From Pedococcus bigeumensis (GTDB lineage Bacteria > Actinomycetota > Actinomycetes > Actinomycetales > Dermatophilaceae), in NCBI RefSeq assembly GCF_006438965.1, contig NZ_RCZM01000006.1, positions 205,912-269,911 on the forward strand: a DNA stretch of 64,000 nucleotides. Direction: 5' to 3'. Of this stretch, positions 26,516-34,068 are shown piece by piece. A program made the position numbers and the translations under genes. The number at the start of each line of letters is the position of its first letter. The stretch's first letter is position 1. Under the pieces are notes generated by a model that was not told the origin of the DNA, did no database searches, and saw nothing but the letters and a program-made list of their open reading frames with translations.

Positions 26516-28203
26516 GACTGACCCTCCTGAGAGAACTGCTGGCGCAGTCTGAAGTGCTGCAGCTTGCCGCTGGGGTTGCGCGGCAGGACGTCGACGAAGC
26601 GGACGTCCCGGGGGTACTTGTAGGGGGCGATCTGGGCCTTGACGAAGTCCTGGATCTCGCGCGCCTTGGCGGCGTCACCAACGACCCCCGAGCGGAGCAC
26701 GACGAACGCGCAGACGATCGAGCCACGCTCCGTGTCCGGCCGACCGACCACCGCGCACTCGGCGACATCGGGATGCAGGTCGATCGCGGCCTCCACCTCC
26801 GGGCCGCCGATGTTGTAGCCCGACGAGACGATCATGTTGTCGCTGCGCGCCTGGTAGTAGAAGTAGCCCTCCGCGTCGCGGGTGAAGGTGTCGCCGGTGA
26901 CGTTCCAGCCGTTCAGGACGTAGGCGTGCTGGCGCTCGTCGTTGAGGTAGCGACAGCCGGTCGGGCCGATGATCGCGAGCCGACCCGGCGCGTCCGGACC
27001 GACCTCCTGTCCGTCGGCGTCGAGGATCGTCGCGCGGAAGCCCGGGACCGCCTTGCCCGTCGCCCCGCGACGGATGTCATCGCCCCGCGCCGACACGAAG
27101 ACGTGCAGCAGCTCGGTCGAGCCGATGCCGTCGATGATCCGCAGTCCGGTCTGGTCGTAGACGGCCTGCCAGGTGTCGGGGTTGAGGTGCTCGCCGGCCG
27201 ACACCGCGGTGCGGACTCCTGCCAGGAGCCCGGCGTTGCCGTCGACGACGATAGCCCGGTATGCCGTGGGGGCGGTGAACAGCGTCGTCACCTCGTGGTC
27301 GTGAACCAGCTGGGCGAGCTCCGCGGGGGTGGCCTTCTCGGTGAGCAAGGCGCTCGCTCCGGCCCGGATCGGGAACACCACCAGGGCACCCAGCCCGAAG
27401 GTGAAGGCCAGCGGGGCGGTGCAGGCGACGACGTCGTCAGCCGTCATCTGCACAAGGTGCTTGCCGAAGGTCTCGGCGATCGAGGCGATGTCGCGGTGGA
27501 AGTGCATGGTCAGCTTGGGGACCCCCGTGGTGCCCGAGGTCGGGCCGAGCAGGGCGACGTCGTCTGCAGCCGTTGCCACGGCGGTGAACTCGCCCGACTT
27601 GGCGGCACAGCGCGCGACCAGGTCGTCGGGCCCAGAGCCGCCGAACTCCACAACCGTGAGGTCTGGCGCAGAGTTGTCGCGCACGGCATGCACGTCGGCG
27701 ACAAACCGGTGGTCCACCAGGGCGATGGTGGGCTTGGACGCGACCACGATAGGCGTGATCTCCACGGCCCGCAGGGCAGCCATCGTGGTGACCACCACCG
27801 CCCCGGCCTTGAGGGCGCCGAACCAGCAGGCGACCACCCACGGGTGGTTGGGCGCGCGCAGCAGCACCCGGTTGCCGGTCACCAGCCCGAGGTCCTCGGT
27901 GAGCACCTGCGCCACCTGGTTGGCACGCACCTGCAGCTCGCCGTAGCTCCACGTCGTCCCGTCGGGGGCGTGTAGCGCCGGGCGGTCGGCACCCACGCGG
28001 TCGACGGTGTCGTCGAGCAGCCAGGCCGCGGCGTTGAACCGGTCGGGGTACTGCAGCTCGGGGAGGGTGAACTCCATGGTCGGCCACTGGTCGCGCGGCG
28101 GCAGCGAGTCGCGCGCGAAGGTGTCCTCGTGGGCGGAGGGGCTGAGCTCCATCGTCATGCCTTTCGACATCGGGTGTTTCAACGTCATGGGTGCGACCGT
28201 CAC
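26512..28203 (-). CDS. Aromatic acid-CoA ligase (AMP-forming)
   Basis: The protein is up to 563 residues. P-loop 'LLGPTSGTTGVPK' near 225, 'GIGSTELLHVF' near 340, 'GYFYYQARSDNMIVSSGYN' near 440 and the catalytic Lys in 'LPRNPSGKLQHF' mark an ANL-superfamily ligase. Its N-terminus resembles benzoate- and 2-aminobenzoate-CoA ligases. The GTG at 28203 overlaps the tesB stop, but internal ATGs at 28188, 28170, 28158 and 28152 are possible; the last two follow an AAAGG. It would activate the aromatic acid used by the next enzyme in the operon. The exact acid (2-aminobenzoate, salicylate or benzoate) is not settled by sequence. Confidence 0.88.
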   Translation of the reverse strand: MTVAPMTLKHPMSKGMTMELSPSAHEDTFARDSLPPRDQWPTMEFTLPELQYPDRFNAAAWLLDDTVDRVGADRPALHAPDGTTWSYGELQVRANQVAQVLTEDLGLVTGNRVLLRAPNHPWVVACWFGALKAGAVVVTTMAALRAVEITPIVVASKPTIALVDHRFVADVHAVRDNSAPDLTVVEFGGSGPDDLVARCAAKSGEFTAVATAADDVALLGPTSGTTGVPKLTMHFHRDIASIAETFGKHLVQMTADDVVACTAPLAFTFGLGALVVFPIRAGASALLTEKATPAELAQLVHDHEVTTLFTAPTAYRAIVVDGNAGLLAGVRTAVSAGEHLNPDTWQAVYDQTGLRIIDGIGSTELLHVFVSARGDDIRRGATGKAVPGFRATILDADGQEVGPDAPGRLAIIGPTGCRYLNDERQHAYVLNGWNVTGDTFTRDAEGYFYYQARSDNMIVSSGYNIGGPEVEAAIDLHPDVAECAVVGRPDTERGSIVCAFVVLRSGVVGDAAKAREIQDFVKAQIAPYKYPRDVRFVDVLPRNPSGKLQHFRLRQQFSQEGQS

Positions 28204-29135
28204 TGACCGGCGCGGATCATGCCTTCTTGGGCGACAGTGGCGACGTGCTCGCCGTCGCGGGTGAAGAAGCGACCCACACCCAAGCCGCGACCGCCGTGGG
28301 CGCTGGCGGCCTCCTGGGCATAGAGCAGCCAGTCATCCATTAGGAAGGGTCGGTGGAACCACATCGCGTGGTCGAGGCTCGCGGTCACCAAACCCTTTTG
28401 CGCCCAAGACATTCCGAGCACCCGTAGCACTGGTTCGAGGATCGTGTAGTCGCACGCGTAGGCCAGTGCGGCCTGAGCGAGCTGGGTGTCGTCGATGCCC
28501 TCGACGGGTCGCAGCGCGTCGAACGGCTTGACCCACACGGCCTGGAGGGCAACCCGCTCCCCTTCGACCCGCACGTAGACCGGGCCCGGCGCATGCCGCA
28601 TGTCGAAGGACCGCCCAGCTGCCCAGTACCCGCGGGAGTCCGGAGTCATCGTCCCCGCCTCAGCAGTCCCCGGCTCGAACCCCTCGAGGTATGCCGCGGA
28701 GCTGGGCAGCGACTCCGGCGCCGGGACCGAGGGAGGCGCGTCCGCGGCATACTCCCCGCCGCCCTCGGGCACGTGGAAGGAGGCCATGGCGAGGTAGACG
28801 GGCTTGCCACTCTGGAAGGCGCGGACCTGTCGCGTGGAGTAGCCGCGGCCGTCGCGCAGCCGCTCGACCTCGTAACGGACTTCGGCACCGATGTCGACGG
28901 GACGCATGAAGTAGCTGTGCATCGAGTGCAGCCCGCGGTCCGCCTCGACCGAGCGCATCGCAGCGACGGTCGCCTGCGCGACCATGTCGCCACCGTAGGC
29001 CTTGGGCCACGGGCAGTACTGCGTCGTGGCGGTGTAGGCCTCGTCGAACACGTCGGGGCTGACCGGTGTGAGCGCCAGTGCGTCGGTCAGCACCTGCGAG
29101 GTGGGGGCTGTGGCGGCTGCGGTGAGCTCACTCAT
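28200..29135 (-). CDS. tesB: Acyl-CoA thioesterase II (TesB-like, double hotdog)
   Basis: From the ATG at 29135, overlapping the cupin stop (ATGA), the protein has 311 residues. Two hotdog halves are visible: 'YGGDMVAQATVAAMRSVEAD' with 'LHSMHSYFMRPVDI' in the first and 'LACDYTILEPV'-like then 'ASLDHAMWFHRPFLMDDWLL' in the second; the latter holds the conserved Asp/His and Phe-His-Arg motif of TesB. It hydrolyses acyl-CoA esters. Together with the 4HBT protein the operon has two CoA-releasing enzymes, possibly for different intermediates. Confidence 0.88.
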   Translation of the reverse strand: MSELTAAATAPTSQVLTDALALTPVSPDVFDEAYTATTQYCPWPKAYGGDMVAQATVAAMRSVEADRGLHSMHSYFMRPVDIGAEVRYEVERLRDGRGYSTRQVRAFQSGKPVYLAMASFHVPEGGGEYAADAPPSVPAPESLPSSAAYLEGFEPGTAEAGTMTPDSRGYWAAGRSFDMRHAPGPVYVRVEGERVALQAVWVKPFDALRPVEGIDDTQLAQAALAYACDYTILEPVLRVLGMSWAQKGLVTASLDHAMWFHRPFLMDDWLLYAQEAASAHGGRGLGVGRFFTRDGEHVATVAQEGMIRAGQ

Positions 29136-29608
29136 GCGCGGCGGTACCCCTGCAGGATGCTGTCGTCGACGTCCGCGAGGTTGACGACGATGTTGTCGGG
29201 CGTGCGGGTGGTCAGCCAGACAAGGTCGTGCTTGGTCGACATGTTGCACTCCACGTGGTGCATGAACGGCGGCACGAACACGAAGTCGCCCTCGGTCATG
29301 TCGACGAACTCGCGGAACTCCTCGCCGAAGTAGATCCGGCCGTGACCCTGCAGCACGTAGCCGCCGGTCTCGGCCTCGCCGTGGTGGTGGTTCACCGAGC
29401 GGTAGCCGGGCTTGTTGAAGACCTTGCCGTACCAGAGGCGCTGAGCCGGGGTGTGCTGGATGCTGACGCCGGACACGCGGTAGGCGCCGCCCGAGTCTGC
29501 GGTCGAGGCATCCTCCGAACCGGCCTTGGTGACGATCGGGATGACCCGGCCGTCGGGCTGGGCCCACGGCGACGGGTCCCCTTCGAGCACGTAGTCGTCA
29601 AAGTTCAT
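29132..29608 (-). CDS. Single-domain cupin, probable ring-cleavage dioxygenase
   Basis: The ATG at 29608 lies 6 nt after AAGGAG; the ATG at 29614 touches that site, so the internal one is preferred, giving 158 residues. Cupin motif 1 'GYRSVNHHHGEAETGGYVLQ' and motif 2 'GDFVFVPPFMHHVECN' keep the full His, His, Glu, His metal set. Gentisate dioxygenases are about twice this length with two cupins, so this is not a classical gentisate dioxygenase. Its place between an FAH hydrolase and a thioesterase suggests that it opens the ring of the hydroxylated, de-esterified product. The function is inferred from context. Confidence 0.7.
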   Translation of the reverse strand: MNFDDYVLEGDPSPWAQPDGRVIPIVTKAGSEDASTADSGGAYRVSGVSIQHTPAQRLWYGKVFNKPGYRSVNHHHGEAETGGYVLQGHGRIYFGEEFREFVDMTEGDFVFVPPFMHHVECNMSTKHDLVWLTTRTPDNIVVNLADVDDSILQGYRRA

Positions 29609-29641
29609 CTGCATCTCCTTGGTGGGTGTCAGGTCGTTCGG

Positions 29642-30505
29642 TCAAGGCCGGATCGGGTCGAGCGAGGTCAGTCGGATCGTGTTGTCCAGGAAGCCGATTC
29701 CCTCGATCTCGGTGCGGACGACATCACCGTCGCGCAGGAAGCGGGGCGGCGTCATCCCCATGCCGACGCCCCCGGGGGTGCCGGTGAGGACGAGGTCGCC
29801 GCGACGCAGGAGGGTGAACTGTGAGGTGTAGGCGAGCAGGGCGGCAGCGCCGAAGACGAGCGTCCTGGTGTTGCCGTGCTGGAGCGTCTCGCCGTTGACC
29901 TGGCAGGTGAGCTCGAGACCGGCCTCAGGGTCCACCTCATCGGGGGTCACGACGACCGGCCCGACCGGAGTGGTCGCGTCCCAGGCCTTGCCCTGGAACC
30001 ACTGCAGGGTGCGGCGCTGCCAGTCGCGGACGGAGATGTCGTTGGCCACCGTGTAGCCCGCGATCGCCTCGCGCGCCTGCTCCTCGGTGGCCCGGCGCAA
30101 CGGCTGACCGACCACGACGGCGAGCTCCGCCTCCCAGTCGAGGTCGACCTCAGCGGGGGCGTGGATCTCGTCGGTGGGGCCGATCAGGGTGTCGGCGTAC
30201 TTGGCGAAGAGGGTGGGGAAGTCGGGCAGGTCGCGACCCATCTCGGTGATGTGGTCGGCGAAGTTGAGGCCGCAGCAGATGACCTTGGTCGGCCTTGGCA
30301 GCGGGTTCAGCAGGGGCAGCTCCCCGACCTCGCCCAGGGCCTTCCCCGCGTTCGACGCGCTCGCCGCCCTCGACGCGAGGTCGCGCCAGTCCGGCAGGGC
30401 GAACAGCTCCGAGAGATCGGCAGCCGGCAGCTCGAGCCACACCTCGTCACGACGCAGCGCGGCACGGGTCGTCCCGTCCGGCGTCGCCACCGTGGCCAGT
30501 CGCAT
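29642..30505 (-). CDS. FAH-family hydrolase (fumarylpyruvate hydrolase-like)
   Basis: The 287-residue protein has the FAH fold signatures 'VICCGLNFADHITEM', 'DLDWEAELAVVVGQPL' with two acidic metal ligands, 'GYTVANDISVRDWQ', and 'GDLVLTGTPGGVGMGMTPP'. Such enzymes hydrolyse acylpyruvates (fumarylpyruvate, maleylpyruvate, 2-oxohepta-diene-dioate derivatives) to pyruvate and an acid. As first gene of the operon it probably performs the last step after ring opening. It is divergent from the RidA gene, with a shared regulatory region. Confidence 0.88.
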   Translation of the reverse strand: MRLATVATPDGTTRAALRRDEVWLELPAADLSELFALPDWRDLASRAASASNAGKALGEVGELPLLNPLPRPTKVICCGLNFADHITEMGRDLPDFPTLFAKYADTLIGPTDEIHAPAEVDLDWEAELAVVVGQPLRRATEEQAREAIAGYTVANDISVRDWQRRTLQWFQGKAWDATTPVGPVVVTPDEVDPEAGLELTCQVNGETLQHGNTRTLVFGAAALLAYTSQFTLLRRGDLVLTGTPGGVGMGMTPPRFLRDGDVVRTEIEGIGFLDNTIRLTSLDPIRP

Positions 30506-30523
30506 CGTTGCGTCTCCCGTCGT

Positions 30524-30562
30524 CGTATAGAGACAATTTCACGGTCGTCACGTATAGTCAAT
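30524..30562. promoter_or_regulatory. Shared promoter/operator region of the aromatic operon and the RidA gene
   Basis: Two copies of CGTATAG followed by a CAAT core lie here: CGTATAGAGACAAT (30524-30537) and CGTATAGTCAAT (30551-30562), 27 bp apart. TATAGT at 30553-30558 can be the -10 of the RidA gene; the first copy overlaps the -10 region expected for the FAH-led operon on the minus strand. The repeats are candidates for the PaaX-type regulator encoded at 31035-31937. Confidence 0.45.
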
Positions 30563-30596
30563 AGCCATCGAGCAGGCACCGCACCCGAGGAGCGCC

Positions 30597-31016
30597 ATGA
30601 CCCCCGTCGCGATCAACCCCGCATCCCTGCCCGCCCCCAGCGGCTACTCGCACGGGACGCTCAGCGGCAACACCCTTCACCTCGGCGGCCAGACGGCCCT
30701 CGACGCGGAGATGCGGATCGTCGAGGGGGGCATCGTCGAGCAGTTCCGCCAAGCGTTCGGCAACGTGCTGACCACCCTGCGCGAGGCGGGCGGCATCCCC
30801 GAGGACCTCGTCAGCCTGACGATCTACCTCACCGACATCCCTGACTACCAGGCGCACGGCCGCGAGATCGGTCGCGTCTGGCGCGAGCTGGCCGGGTCGG
30901 TCTACCCCGCCATGGCCGGGATCGGCTGCACGGCCCTCTGGCAGCCGGAAGCCCTCATCGAGATCCTCGGCGTCGCGGTCATCCCCGACGACCGGCTGCG
31001 CCTCCCCCAGGCCTGA
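30597..31016 (+). CDS. RidA/YjgF-family protein
   Basis: The 139-residue protein has the RidA fold: 'YSHGTLSGNTLHLGGQTALD', 'QFRQAFGNVLTTLREAGGIP', and 'DLVSLTIYLTDIPDY'. In canonical RidA a Tyr-Pro-x-Arg supplies the catalytic Arg; here the aligned part reads 'VYPAMAGIG', so the Arg is replaced by Met. The protein is therefore from a subfamily other than classic imine deaminase. Its link to the aromatic operon hints at an enamine or imine intermediate, as expected if the substrate is an aminobenzoate. It is convergent with the PaaX-type gene. Confidence 0.85.
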   Translation: MTPVAINPASLPAPSGYSHGTLSGNTLHLGGQTALDAEMRIVEGGIVEQFRQAFGNVLTTLREAGGIPEDLVSLTIYLTDIPDYQAHGREIGRVWRELAGSVYPAMAGIGCTALWQPEALIEILGVAVIPDDRLRLPQA

Positions 31017-31034
31017 CCGCACGGATCTCGCGGC

Positions 31035-31937
31035 TCAGCTGCCCAGCACCCGCGCCGTGTGCCGGGCAGCCGGGCCGGCCAGCCGTGCGTGCAGTGTGGT
31101 GAACAACCGCTCGGCCGCGATGCCCTGCCAGTCCTCCGGCAGGAACTCCACGGGCAGCCCCGGGTCGAGGTAGGGCAGCCGTCGCCAAGCGGTCAGCAGG
31201 AGCACGTCGTCGGCGAAGGCGCGGGCCTCGTCGTCGCTCCCGCGGCCGGGCTCCTCACCGCTGGTGCCCCACCGCTCGAGGACCGGTTCGAAGGCAGCCG
31301 TGAAGCCGGCATACAGGGCGGCCAGCGCCTCCAGGTCCCACCACTGCGCGACGCGGCGCGCGATCTGGTCGTCCAGCAGGTCGGCCGCGAAGAACTCCAC
31401 GAACTCGAGCAGCCCCTCGCGCTCCAGCTCGCGCCGCAGGTGGGCGTGGACGAACTCGGGGGCGATCCACAACCCTGCGGCCACCGTCCCGAAGCCGCGC
31501 CCGGCGAGCACCCGGCGCAGCTGGTGGCGCAGGTTGCGCTGCGACTCCGGCACGGAGAACGCCGCAAGCAGCCAGCGGTCGCCGGGCTTCGCCCGACGTG
31601 GGGCGAAGATGCGCTCGTCACCCTCTTCGAAGACGTCCTCGAGCTGCGGATCGAGCCGGTATGCCGCGTTGGCGCCCTTGCGCGCCGGCAGGAGGACGCC
31701 GCGCTTCTTCAAGCGGGACAAGGCAGAACGGGTGGCGGCCTCGTCGACGTCGAGGGTCGCGAGGAGCTTGATGAGCTCGGCCACGGCGAGGGACTGGTGG
31801 TCACCGCGGGCGTGGAGCGCGCAGATCGTGACGATCAGCTGCTGGACCTGTCGGCCGGTGCCTGCCTGCGGTTCACCCGGCCGTGGACCACCGGTCGGAG
31901 GCCCGCCGGCGGCGGCGCTGGCTGACGGACGAGGCAC
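31035..31937 (-). CDS. PaaX-family transcriptional repressor
   Basis: The 300-residue protein has an N-terminal winged helix ('SLAVAELIKLLATLDVDEAA' followed by 'TRSALSRLKKRGVLLPARKG'), a central domain ('GDRWLLAAFSVPESQRNLRH') and the C-terminal PaaX domain ('WRRLPYLDPGLPVEFLPEDW'). PaaX repressors respond to aryl-CoA esters such as phenylacetyl-CoA. Since the next operon activates an aromatic acid to its CoA ester, this protein probably senses that ester and controls the divergent promoters at 30524-30562. Confidence 0.88.
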   Translation of the reverse strand: MPRPSASAAAGGPPTGGPRPGEPQAGTGRQVQQLIVTICALHARGDHQSLAVAELIKLLATLDVDEAATRSALSRLKKRGVLLPARKGANAAYRLDPQLEDVFEEGDERIFAPRRAKPGDRWLLAAFSVPESQRNLRHQLRRVLAGRGFGTVAAGLWIAPEFVHAHLRRELEREGLLEFVEFFAADLLDDQIARRVAQWWDLEALAALYAGFTAAFEPVLERWGTSGEEPGRGSDDEARAFADDVLLLTAWRRLPYLDPGLPVEFLPEDWQGIAAERLFTTLHARLAGPAARHTARVLGS

Positions 31938-31950
31938 GGCGCCAGCCTAG

Positions 31951-32352
31951 TCAGCCCTGACCCGCGGCCCTGTTCTCGTCGGCGGTCGAAGCGGTTGAAG
32001 CAGTCGAAGCAGGAGTAGCGGCGGTCGATGCTGCCGAGGGGGTCGACGCGGTCGCGGGGTGCGCGTCGGGGCAGCGGCGGTGCAGCTCGTCGATGATCTC
32101 CTGCTCGCGCGCCAGGGCGGCGAGGAGGTCGGGGGTCTGGACCGTCCAGGCGGGCCGGCGGACACCGCCCAGCCCACGCGTCGCGTCCTCGAGCTGGGCC
32201 AGCTCGGCGAGCAGCTCTCGCACGGTGGGAGTGGGCTGTCCGGTGACGATCTGAGGAACCCGGTCGTGACCATCGGCGACGCCGCCCCCGGGGTAGCCAC
32301 GCGGGGCGCTCGATGCCTCGTCGGCCTGAACTGACTTGGTCGACTCGCTCAC
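31951..32352 (-). CDS. Hypothetical protein with Ala/Ser/Thr-rich C-terminus
   Basis: I place the start at the GTG 32352, 7 nt after a perfect AGGAGG; an upstream TTG at 32436 is part of a -35 box instead. The 133-residue protein begins 'MSESTKSVQADEASSAPRGY', has a helical middle ('VRELLAELAQLEDATRGLGG' and 'LLAALAREQEIIDELHRRCP'), and ends with about 35 residues of Ala/Ser/Thr/Pro repeats. No domain is recognised. It lies just downstream of the PaaX stop side and upstream faces the stressosome operon end. Confidence 0.6.
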   Translation of the reverse strand: MSESTKSVQADEASSAPRGYPGGGVADGHDRVPQIVTGQPTPTVRELLAELAQLEDATRGLGGVRRPAWTVQTPDLLAALAREQEIIDELHRRCPDAHPATASTPSAASTAATPASTASTASTADENRAAGQG

Positions 32353-32406
32353 TGCAGCCCTCCTGGGGTCCGGGTCTTGGGTGCCCCGACTGCTTGAAGC
32401 CCTGAG

Positions 32407-32436
32407 ATCATCATCCGAAATGTCACGTTCTGTCAA
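32407..32436 (-). promoter_or_regulatory. Sigma-70-type promoter for the gene at 31951-32352
   Basis: On the minus strand TTGACA (32436-32431) is a consensus -35, followed 18 nt later by GATGAT as a partial -10. The predicted transcript start would be about 50 bp before the GTG at 32352. Confidence 0.45.
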
Positions 32437-32466
32437 CGGTTCGACAGGCGAGCACCCCGCAGGAGG

Positions 32467-32787
32467 TCAGCCGCCGCCTGGTCGCTGGGCCGCGTTCTGT
32501 GGTGCACAGGGCAGGCTCCGGTGCGCCATGTCGAACGTCGACAGCACCTCCCGGAGGAACTCCGCCGCCGCTGCCGTGACGTCGCGCGCGTCCGCTTCCG
32601 CGGTGTCCTCCAGGATCTCGGTGAGGACGAGGTGGTGCACGTCAACGAGGTCGAGGAGGCTCACGTCGTGGGCGATCGCCTGGCGCCCCAGCTGGTAGCC
32701 GAGCGTGAGCGCCGCCTCGCTGCGCTGCGGCAGGTACCGCTGGAAGGCGGCGCGGTAGTCCAGGGTGAGGTCGTCGATCTCAGCCAT
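32467..32787 (-). CDS. RsbU N-terminal domain protein without phosphatase domain
   Basis: From the ATG at 32787, overlapping the rsbS stop by 8 bp, the protein has 106 residues: 'MAEIDDLTLDYRAAFQRYLP', 'ALTLGYQLGRQAIAHDVSLL' and 'VLTEILEDTAEADARDVTAA'. This is the helical N-terminal domain that in RsbU binds the kinase RsbT. No PP2C phosphatase domain follows; the frame ends after a short tail. As the last gene of the stressosome operon it could bind the RsbT-like domain of the first gene's product. Confidence 0.75.
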   Translation of the reverse strand: MAEIDDLTLDYRAAFQRYLPQRSEAALTLGYQLGRQAIAHDVSLLDLVDVHHLVLTEILEDTAEADARDVTAAAAEFLREVLSTFDMAHRSLPCAPQNAAQRPGGG

Positions 32788-33166
32788 GGCTGCTCCCCAG
32801 CCCCCGCAGCCGCGAGAGGTAGGCCAGGCCCTCCTCGAGGTCGAGGGCGGTCGGGACCTCCCCCATGTCCATGCCGAGGCAAACCATGGCAAAGGCGACG
32901 TCGGGCTGGATCCCCACGATGACCGTGACCGCTCCCCGCAGGCGGGCGATGTCGGCGATCGAACGCAGGGTGCGCGACGCGAAGCTGTCGATCACGTCGA
33001 GGGCGGCGACGTCGATGATGATGCCGCGTGCCCGGTGCTCACCGATCTGGCGGACGAGGTCGTGCTGGAACCGGACCATCTCGGAGTCGTCCAGGGCAGT
33101 GTGGACCGACGCGACGAGGGTGTCACCCTGACGCAGGATGGAGACGAGGGCCGGTCCTGAGTTCAC
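32780..33166 (-). CDS. rsbS: RsbS-like STAS-domain protein
   Basis: The 128-residue protein is one STAS domain. 'VAALDVIDSFASRTLRSI' contains Ser61 at the position phosphorylated in RsbS (IDSF motif). In the Bacillus stressosome RsbS holds the kinase RsbT until phosphorylated. The start overlaps the rsbR stop by 4 bp and its stop overlaps the RsbU-N gene by 8 bp. Confidence 0.88.
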   Translation of the reverse strand: MNSGPALVSILRQGDTLVASVHTALDDSEMVRFQHDLVRQIGEHRARGIIIDVAALDVIDSFASRTLRSIADIARLRGAVTVIVGIQPDVAFAMVCLGMDMGEVPTALDLEEGLAYLSRLRGLGSSHG

Positions 33167-34068
33167 GAGCCGTCCGTCACCACCTTGCGCGTCACGGTGT
33201 ACCCGAGCAGACGTTCGGCCTCTTCCAGACCACCCTGGAGGTCGCCGATGGTGTTCATCTTGCTGAGGTCGACCCCGATGGTGACCAAGGTCTGGGCGAT
33301 CGTGGGCGACAGGCCCGTGATGATCACGCTGGCCCCCATGAGCCGCGAGGCGTCGACCGTCTGCACCAGGTGGTTGGCGACGGTCTCGTCCACGTCCGGC
33401 GCACCGGTGATGTCGATGACCACCACCTTGGCTCGGTGGGTGCGGATGCCGCTCAGCAGCTGCTCGGTGAGCTGCCTGGCCCGCTCGCTGTCCAGCACCC
33501 CGATGATCGGCAGGATGAGGAGCCGCTCACGGACCGGCAGCACCGGCGTGGAGAGCTCCTTGATGGCGTCCTGCTGCTGGCGGATGACGCGCTCACGTTC
33601 GTCGACGAAGCTGACCGCCACGGTGTTGGCGATGCGGTTCGCCGCGGGCTCGTAGGCGTCGAGGATCTGGTTGAGGAGGGCGAAGTCACGCTGGTACTTC
33701 TCGAAGAGCGAGCGCGCCAGCACGTCGCGCAGGAGCAGCACGATCCCGACCACCTCATGGGTTTCCACCCCTCGCGGGATGATCCGCTCCGAGAGGTCAC
33801 GGGCGTAGTGCTGCAGGGCTTCCACGCTGCCTGTTTCCAGCACCTCGACGTAGTTGTCGTACACCGAAGTGGTCTCCGCAGCCATCTCCTGCGGCGTCAT
33901 GGCCTCGAGCAGGTGCGCGTCACGGATGCGTGAGGCCCACTCGTTGCGAAGCTTCGCCCGATGCTCCCTGAGGTGGGCCACCAGCTGTGGGAGCAGCTGG
34001 TTGCCGGACAGCGAAAGCTCCGCCTGTCCTTGGTCCTGCCGCTGATCCTGCGTGTTCTCGGCGTTCAT
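33163..34068 (-). CDS. rsbR: RsbR-like stressosome protein (RsbRD-type N-terminus plus STAS)
   Basis: From the ATG at 34068, after an AAGGGACGAGG ribosome site, the protein has 301 residues. Residues about 25-165 are a helical RsbRD/co-antagonist-type domain ('HLREHRAKLRNEWASRIRDA'); residues about 180-295 are a STAS domain with 'VIDITGAPDVDETVANHLVQ' carrying the Thr positions phosphorylated by RsbT, and 'GASVIITGLSPTIAQTLVTI'. It would build the stressosome shell with RsbS. It overlaps both neighbours by 4 bp. Confidence 0.88.
   Translation of the reverse strand: MNAENTQDQRQDQGQAELSLSGNQLLPQLVAHLREHRAKLRNEWASRIRDAHLLEAMTPQEMAAETTSVYDNYVEVLETGSVEALQHYARDLSERIIPRGVETHEVVGIVLLLRDVLARSLFEKYQRDFALLNQILDAYEPAANRIANTVAVSFVDERERVIRQQQDAIKELSTPVLPVRERLLILPIIGVLDSERARQLTEQLLSGIRTHRAKVVVIDITGAPDVDETVANHLVQTVDASRLMGASVIITGLSPTIAQTLVTIGVDLSKMNTIGDLQGGLEEAERLLGYTVTRKVVTDGS

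Noticed and set aside
24074..26521. 815-codon plus-strand frame opposite the monooxygenase
   Set aside because: Composition is typical of a shadow (Val/Gly/Arg/Asp repeats, no motifs), and the minus-strand protein is a full two-domain enzyme.
26554..27975. 473-codon plus-strand frame opposite the CoA ligase
   Set aside because: Same reason: no motifs, shadow composition, complete ANL ligase on the other strand.
32350..32436. TTG start at 32436 for the hypothetical gene
   Set aside because: The TTG is part of a consensus TTGACA -35 box, and the GTG at 32352 has a perfect AGGAGG site.
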